The notes under the pieces were generated by a model. The model did no database searches. It was given only the letters and a program-made list of their open reading frames with translations, and was not told where the DNA came from. From assembly GCA_039810525.1 (NCBI GenBank), contig JBDHXE010000071.1, positions 1 through 11,098 on the forward strand: DNA of 11,098 nucleotides, in the 5' to 3' direction. The DNA is from JBDHXE01 sp039810525 (GTDB lineage Bacteria > Bacteroidota > Ignavibacteria > Kapaibacteriales > UBA2268). Positions 7,688-11,098 of this stretch are shown piece by piece; the first letter of the stretch is position 1; every line of letters begins with the position of its first letter. A program made the position numbers and the translations under genes.

Positions 7688-10441
7688 ATGAATAAGTTAG
7701 TCGTATTAGTGTTATTATTAATAAGTGGTGATATAGTATATAGTCAGCCAATATACCAATTAGATAATCTTGATTTCGAGAAGGGTGTAGTGGGCCAAGA
7801 GGCTTTTCCATGGAGGTTTTCACAGACTGTAAAGCAATTTGGGTATATGGGGTATATTACTGATTCATTGGCATACGAGGGTAATAAGTGTTTCAAAATT
7901 GTTAATCCAAATAAGAGTTATGATAGTGTGGCGGCAAATGATCCTAACGAGTGTACCTTGTATCAGAATGTAGAGCCATCTTATTACCAAAATAGGAGAG
8001 TGAGGTTTGGTATATATGCCAAGTTGGAGAGTACGATTAGTCAATCGAAGGCCGAACTATGGATAATAGCTAAAGATGGTAAGAATAAAATCCCTTTGAG
8101 TTATTTTGATAGTATTAATGTAGTGAAGGGGGCTGACTGGAAAGAGTATATTATAGAGGCAGTGATACCGAATGGTGTATCGGAGCTTAGATTTGGGGTT
8201 TTGTTTTTTGGCGGCGGTGTATTGTATCTGGATAAGGCAAGTTTTGAAATAATTAATCCTAAGGATTATGTTGCACAGAATAATATTTCTTTGAATTATG
8301 AACAGATAGGTAATATTAATAGATTGGCAAAGGTTTATGCAGCTATGAGTTATTTTTTACCGAGTGATAATGGTGTGAAGACTAATTGGAGATCATATTT
8401 GGAGGAGTATTTAGCATCTAATATTGTTAATTCCAAGTCTAACAATTTTATAGAGAAGTTTGTAGAGCCATATAGTAGAGCTGCCTATATTAGTAAGAAT
8501 AAACCAGAGTTAGAGCAGAGTATAGCTGGTTATAAGCCAAATAATATAAGTTATGCTATGTTGTATAGAGGTGTACCAAGTGTTTTGTTTAATGAATCTG
8601 AAAATAGTTATAGGAAGAATATTTATTCTTCTACTCGTAGACGTGAGGGATCTATTACTATGGTGGCCGATCTCATTAAGTATAGTGGTATGGAATTGCG
8701 TATATCGCTGGATATGAAGGTAGATAAGGAATCTCTTGGTGCTAATGCACAGCTATGGGCAAGGGTAGATATAGCAAATTCTAAGGAGTTTCTATCTCGG
8801 ACTACTGCTGAGGAACCTGTTGTAAAAAATACTTGGGAGAAAAGAACTCTTAGCATCGAATTGCCTGATAATGTGTATAGGGTCAAGTTGGCATTAGTAT
8901 TAATAGGCGAGGGTAAGGCTAATTACGACAATATTGAAATGGGTATTTATGATAAAGGGAAACTAGTTAAGAAGTTAGATGATTATAATTTAGATTTTGA
9001 ATATGCGGCTAATTTGAATAAGATTGCTGATTGGGAAATTGATCCAGCAGTGATAAATGCTGGATATAGTTTTGATATGGATAGTACTGCTCATACTAAG
9101 GGTAAGCATTCCTTACTAATATGGTCTGATAGTAATAGGGTGGTGTATCCTGCGGAAGGCACATATTTGTCTATCCCTATTGGCAATAATGATTATTTTA
9201 ATTTAAATATTTGTAGTTATACTCGCGATGGGCATACTATACCAATGGCTAAGGATAGTAACGTGGTAAGTATGCAAGATTCTATTTTTAGAGGATGGGA
9301 AGATGTAAATGGTAGGATTGCTGCGTTAATTGAGATGTATGCTTTGTTGGTTAATTTTAGTGCAAATGAGATAGACCAATTTAGTATAGATTCTTCGTTT
9401 AATTTCAATTTGCAAAGGTTGTGTAGTGTTGTGGCTTATGAAGATTGTAGTAGAGTATTGAATGATTTTATGCTTGTAGCCAAGGATTCGCGCGTTAGGG
9501 TGTGGAATTCTTTTGTAAATTATGATTATGGTGTGCCTTTGTATTTTGAGCGGATTAAATATGATTACGTAGTTACTCAAAATTATGATAATGATATACC
9601 TATTACTGTGGGTGATAAGATCTTAAAGATAAATGATATACCTATACATACGTATATAGATTCGTTGGCAAGCCAATTCTATTCATCGAATATTGCATAT
9701 AATAGGTTGAAGGCTGAGGCTATTGCAAGGGCTGGGCTAAAGGATAGTAAGTTGAAATTAACTATTGAAACTAATAATAAGTCTATTCAAGATGTGGTGG
9801 TGAGTAGAACGAGATTGCTTAATGATATATATACGCCTCGCCCTAAATCAATTGATATGCTAAATGATTCTACTGTGTATATAGATATGACTGAGGTAAG
9901 CGATAAGTCTATTAAGGATCTATTGGATCGTTTGGAGCATTTTCGTTATTTTGTTTTTGATCTTCGGGGCGAATCTATTATGTCGGAGCATATATTGTCG
10001 TTGTTTACTGATTCTGTAATACCTACATATAATTGGATATTGCCTTTTTATACTTATCCATACAAAAGGAATGTAACACGGGAAATATTTTATGGTATGA
10101 TTAGTCCAAAGCTTAGGTTTAGTAATAAGGCCTTATATTTTTTGATTAATGAGCGAAGTATAGGTTATTCGGATTTTATTGCTAAGGTGGTTAAGAAGAA
10201 TAAGCTAGGTCTGCTAGTAGGCAATAAGACGATGGGTAATCCATCGGAGGTGGTAACTACAAGGTTATCAAGTGGTTTTTCGGTAGCTATGTCTTCTGTA
10301 TTGTGTTTAGATGATAATGGTATAGCTATATTGGATGATTTGACTAACCCTGATATAGATGTAGAGGAAAATCTAAATGATGTTTTGAATGGCAAAGATA
10401 TATATATAGAGAAGGTTTTAAAATTGATTGAAAATAAATAA
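7688..10441 (+). CDS. Exported S41/tricorn-like protein with beta-sandwich domains; apparent pseudoprotease
   Basis: A 917-aa protein with a signal peptide (1-19, cleavage near VYS/Q), no lipobox Cys and no T9SS tail. Residues 21-190 look like a carbohydrate-binding-type jelly roll (LDNLDFEKG ... LYLDKASFEI). Residues 208-245 (INRLAKVYAAMSYFLP ... WRSYLEEYL) resemble the helical N-terminal segment of S41 peptidases. Two further beta-sandwich stretches lie at about 295-420 and 433-500. Another S41-type helix is at 538-558, a PDZ-like segment at about 620-708 (ITVGDKILKINDIPI), and the S41 core at about 726-917 (FVFDLRGES, LLVGNKTMGNPSE, NPDIDV). Where relatives carry the catalytic His (DGH/DSH before the PDZ) this protein has DSR at 600-602. 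Where they carry the nucleophile (SASASE-type) it has SIGYSD at 824-829, with Gly826 in the Ser position. It therefore seems inactive as an S41 peptidase. No strong Shine-Dalgarno; the signal peptide defines the start. It is followed after 16 bp by the HMA gene. Confidence 0.82.
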   Translation: MNKLVVLVLLLISGDIVYSQPIYQLDNLDFEKGVVGQEAFPWRFSQTVKQFGYMGYITDSLAYEGNKCFKIVNPNKSYDSVAANDPNECTLYQNVEPSYYQNRRVRFGIYAKLESTISQSKAELWIIAKDGKNKIPLSYFDSINVVKGADWKEYIIEAVIPNGVSELRFGVLFFGGGVLYLDKASFEIINPKDYVAQNNISLNYEQIGNINRLAKVYAAMSYFLPSDNGVKTNWRSYLEEYLASNIVNSKSNNFIEKFVEPYSRAAYISKNKPELEQSIAGYKPNNISYAMLYRGVPSVLFNESENSYRKNIYSSTRRREGSITMVADLIKYSGMELRISLDMKVDKESLGANAQLWARVDIANSKEFLSRTTAEEPVVKNTWEKRTLSIELPDNVYRVKLALVLIGEGKANYDNIEMGIYDKGKLVKKLDDYNLDFEYAANLNKIADWEIDPAVINAGYSFDMDSTAHTKGKHSLLIWSDSNRVVYPAEGTYLSIPIGNNDYFNLNICSYTRDGHTIPMAKDSNVVSMQDSIFRGWEDVNGRIAALIEMYALLVNFSANEIDQFSIDSSFNFNLQRLCSVVAYEDCSRVLNDFMLVAKDSRVRVWNSFVNYDYGVPLYFERIKYDYVVTQNYDNDIPITVGDKILKINDIPIHTYIDSLASQFYSSNIAYNRLKAEAIARAGLKDSKLKLTIETNNKSIQDVVVSRTRLLNDIYTPRPKSIDMLNDSTVYIDMTEVSDKSIKDLLDRLEHFRYFVFDLRGESIMSEHILSLFTDSVIPTYNWILPFYTYPYKRNVTREIFYGMISPKLRFSNKALYFLINERSIGYSDFIAKVVKKNKLGLLVGNKTMGNPSEVVTTRLSSGFSVAMSSVLCLDDNGIAILDDLTNPDIDVEENLNDVLNGKDIYIEKVLKLIENK

Positions 10442-10457
10442 TATAAATGGAGTATTT

Positions 10458-10769
10458 ATGAAACGGTTGTTTAATTTGGTGGTTGTAATCGTGCTGATGA
10501 GTGTGGTTGGCACATTAGCTGCCGAAAAAGTTATTAATATACAAACTAATTTGCATTGTGGTTCATGCAAAAATAAAATAGAGAAAGCTCTCAAAAAGAC
10601 TAAGGGAGTAATATCGAGTTCTGCGGATGTAGATACCAAAATAGTAAAGGTCAAGTATGATGATAAAATAATTGACGATAAGAAAATAGTATCTACTATA
10701 TCTGACTTGGGTTATGATGCTGAGTTGATAGTAGAGCAACCACAAGAGCAGCCAGTGCGTAAGAAGTAG
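10458..10769 (+). CDS. Small exported heavy-metal-associated (HMA) domain protein
   Basis: A 103-aa periplasmic metal-binding protein of the MerP/CopZ-like fold. Residues 1-22 are a signal peptide (LVVVIVLMSVVGTLAA). Residues 24-92 are one HMA domain: NIQTNLHCGSCKNKIEKAL contains the metal-binding CxxC (Cys34, Cys37), and the remainder follows the usual beta-alpha-beta pattern ending in ISDLGYDAE. The residue before the first Cys is His33 rather than the usual Met of GMTCxxC. The last 11 residues (QPQEQPVRKK region) are a short charged tail. I chose this ATG because GGAG lies 5 nt upstream and it starts a clean signal peptide; an in-frame ATG at 10428 would overlap the previous gene and spoil the signal peptide. 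It is 16 bp downstream of the S41-like gene, so probably co-transcribed. Metal and partner are unknown; no metal ATPase or copper/mercury gene is in view. Confidence 0.85.
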   Translation: MKRLFNLVVVIVLMSVVGTLAAEKVINIQTNLHCGSCKNKIEKALKKTKGVISSSADVDTKIVKVKYDDKIIDDKKIVSTISDLGYDAELIVEQPQEQPVRKK

Positions 10770-10783
10770 TGAGCGTGCAAGAT

Positions 10784-10802
10784 AAGAATTAATTTAATTC
10801 TT
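10784..10802 (+). terminator. AT-only palindrome after the HMA gene; possible weak terminator
   Basis: AAGAATTAATTTAATTCTT is a perfect 19-nt palindrome 14 bp after the HMA stop codon. The stem has only one G-C pair per arm and no T run follows, so termination is uncertain. Confidence 0.3.
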
Positions 10803-10881
10803 CAGATATCCTACACCTTCACAAGCGTTGGGCATCTAGAGAAAAATTCATATTAAAAAAAGCATAATTATTTTGTTTTTT

Positions 10882-10906
10882 GGGTAAAGCAAGCTCCGCC
10901 CCTACA
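10882..10906. repeat. Decayed GC-rich palindromic repeat (GCAAGCTCCGCCCCTACA type)
   Basis: GGGTAAAGC (10882-10890) and GCTCCGCCC (10893-10901) form an imperfect hairpin: one mismatch and two G-U pairs in a 9-bp stem. The reverse strand begins TGTAGGGGCGGAGCTTGC, a short intergenic repeat motif seen in many bacterial genomes. The base composition is far above its AT-rich surroundings. One arm seems to have drifted (TTTACCC instead of CCGCCC). Confidence 0.5.
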
Positions 10907-10970
10907 TAAACAATATAATTAAATTCGCTTAATCCATAATTCTGAAAATAAAATAATCGAAATATCATTT

Positions 10971-11006
10971 CTTCCTCCCTCTCCTTTGGAGAGGGCTGGG
11001 GTGAGG
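10971..11006. repeat. GC-rich palindromic intergenic repeat (CCCTCTCCTTTGGAGAGGG type)
   Basis: CCCTCTCC (10977-10984) and GGAGAGGG (10988-10995) form a perfect 8-bp stem with a TTT loop, flanked by CTTCCT and CTGGGGTGAGG. It is strongly GC-rich in AT-rich surroundings. This motif, whose reverse strand translates as TSPQPSPKERE, recurs widely as a short dispersed intergenic repeat. Its function is not established. Confidence 0.7.
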
Positions 11007-11032
11007 TACAAATAATAAGTCGAGGCTGTCTC

Positions 11033-11061
11033 ATAAGTGAGAATTAAATATTTTCACTTAT
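11033..11061. repeat. Inverted repeat ATAAGTGA/TCACTTAT
   Basis: ATAAGTGA (11033-11040) and TCACTTAT (11054-11061) are perfect complements. Counting a G-U and two A-U pairs the stem reaches 11 bp with a 7-nt loop. It lies just inside the putative insertion-sequence end and could be a subterminal hairpin or a transcription barrier. Confidence 0.55.
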
Positions 11062-11067
11062 ATTTCC

Positions 11068-11098
11068 TTGATTCAAAATGATAGTATAATAGAATCAA
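11068..11098. repeat. Inverted repeat TTGATTC/GAATCAA at the window edge
   Basis: TTGATTC (11068-11074) and GAATCAA (11092-11098) are perfect 7-bp complements separated by 17 nt. The right arm ends exactly at the last base, so its full extent is unknown. It may be an operator-like or subterminal repeat of the adjacent putative mobile element. Confidence 0.45.

Larger units (their letters stand above)
10770..11098. other. Gene-free repeat-bearing region
   Basis: There is no credible gene in these 329 bases. The only sizeable open frame (11034-10819, minus) translates the palindromic repeats into a Pro/Glu/Arg-rich string (TSPQPSPKERE), a well-known artefact of this repeat type. What the region does hold is two short palindromic repeats, two inverted repeats at the right edge and a sequence resembling an insertion-sequence end, each listed separately. 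Confidence 0.7.
11022..11098. mobile_element. Possible outer end of an insertion sequence running off the window
   Basis: GAGGCTGTCTCATAAGTGAG starting at 11022 resembles the terminal inverted repeats of several transposase families whose ends read GAGGCTGTCTCA or, on the other strand, TGAGACAGCCTC. No transposase reading frame is visible before the window ends, and the second terminal repeat and target duplication are out of view, so the call rests on the end motif and on its place next to other repeats. Confidence 0.4.

Noticed and set aside
10350..10441. T9SS sorting tail on the S41-like protein
   Set aside because: The protein ends directly after the S41 core (NPDIDV ... KVLKLIENK); there is no YPNP-type beta-sandwich tail as in the other two exported proteins.
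10428..10457. Longer start for the HMA protein (10 extra residues)
   Set aside because: It would overlap the end of the S41-like gene and put a polar stretch in front of a clean signal peptide. The ATG at 10458 has GGAG 5 nt upstream.
10819..11034. Minus-strand open frame of 71 codons containing TSPQPSPKERE
   Set aside because: It is a translation of the palindromic intergenic repeats; there is no ribosome site, no domain and no signal peptide. The string is a known annotation artefact.
1..11098. CRISPR array, toxin-antitoxin pair, phage or defence genes
   Set aside because: No regularly spaced direct repeats and no matching protein motifs were seen on either strand.

Overview
The window is AT-rich DNA from a member of the Bacteroidota/Chlorobiota/Ignavibacteria/Kapabacteria group. 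The evidence is two secreted proteins that end in type IX secretion (T9SS) sorting domains, choice-of-anchor-D/ASH modules, TAnnTTTG promoter boxes and generally weak Shine-Dalgarno sequences. The exact lineage cannot be read from the sequence; a Kapabacteria- or Ignavibacteria-like genome is my best guess.

Layout. (1) 52-3508, minus strand: a small exported protein that looks like an outer-membrane barrel, followed 46 bp later by a 946-aa secreted subtilisin-like protease with an intact Asp/His/Ser triad and a T9SS tail; probably one transcription unit. (2) 3594-3772, plus strand: a self-contained tRNA-Leu(CAA) unit with a good promoter match and a strong hairpin terminator. (3) 3984-5234, plus strand: a type II NADH:quinone oxidoreductase (ndh), convergent with the next gene across one bidirectional terminator. 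(4) 5311-7518, minus strand: a 735-aa T9SS cargo protein with an amidotransferase-like N-terminal domain and three ASH domains. (5) 7688-10769, plus strand, divergent from (4): a 917-aa exported S41-like protein with several beta-sandwich segments, in tandem with a small exported heavy-metal-associated (HMA) domain protein. (6) 10770-11098: no gene; a cluster of short palindromic repeats and what may be the outer end of an insertion sequence running off the window.

Most genes concern the cell envelope: secretion of a protease and a large adhesin- or scaffold-like protein, an exported metal-binding domain and an outer-membrane protein. ndh and the tRNA are housekeeping genes. I see no CRISPR array, phage module, toxin-antitoxin pair or obvious defence system. 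The most unusual item is the S41-like protein at 7688-10441: the positions that align with the catalytic His and Ser of the tricorn/C-terminal-processing peptidase family appear to be Arg and Gly, so it may be a secreted pseudoprotease.
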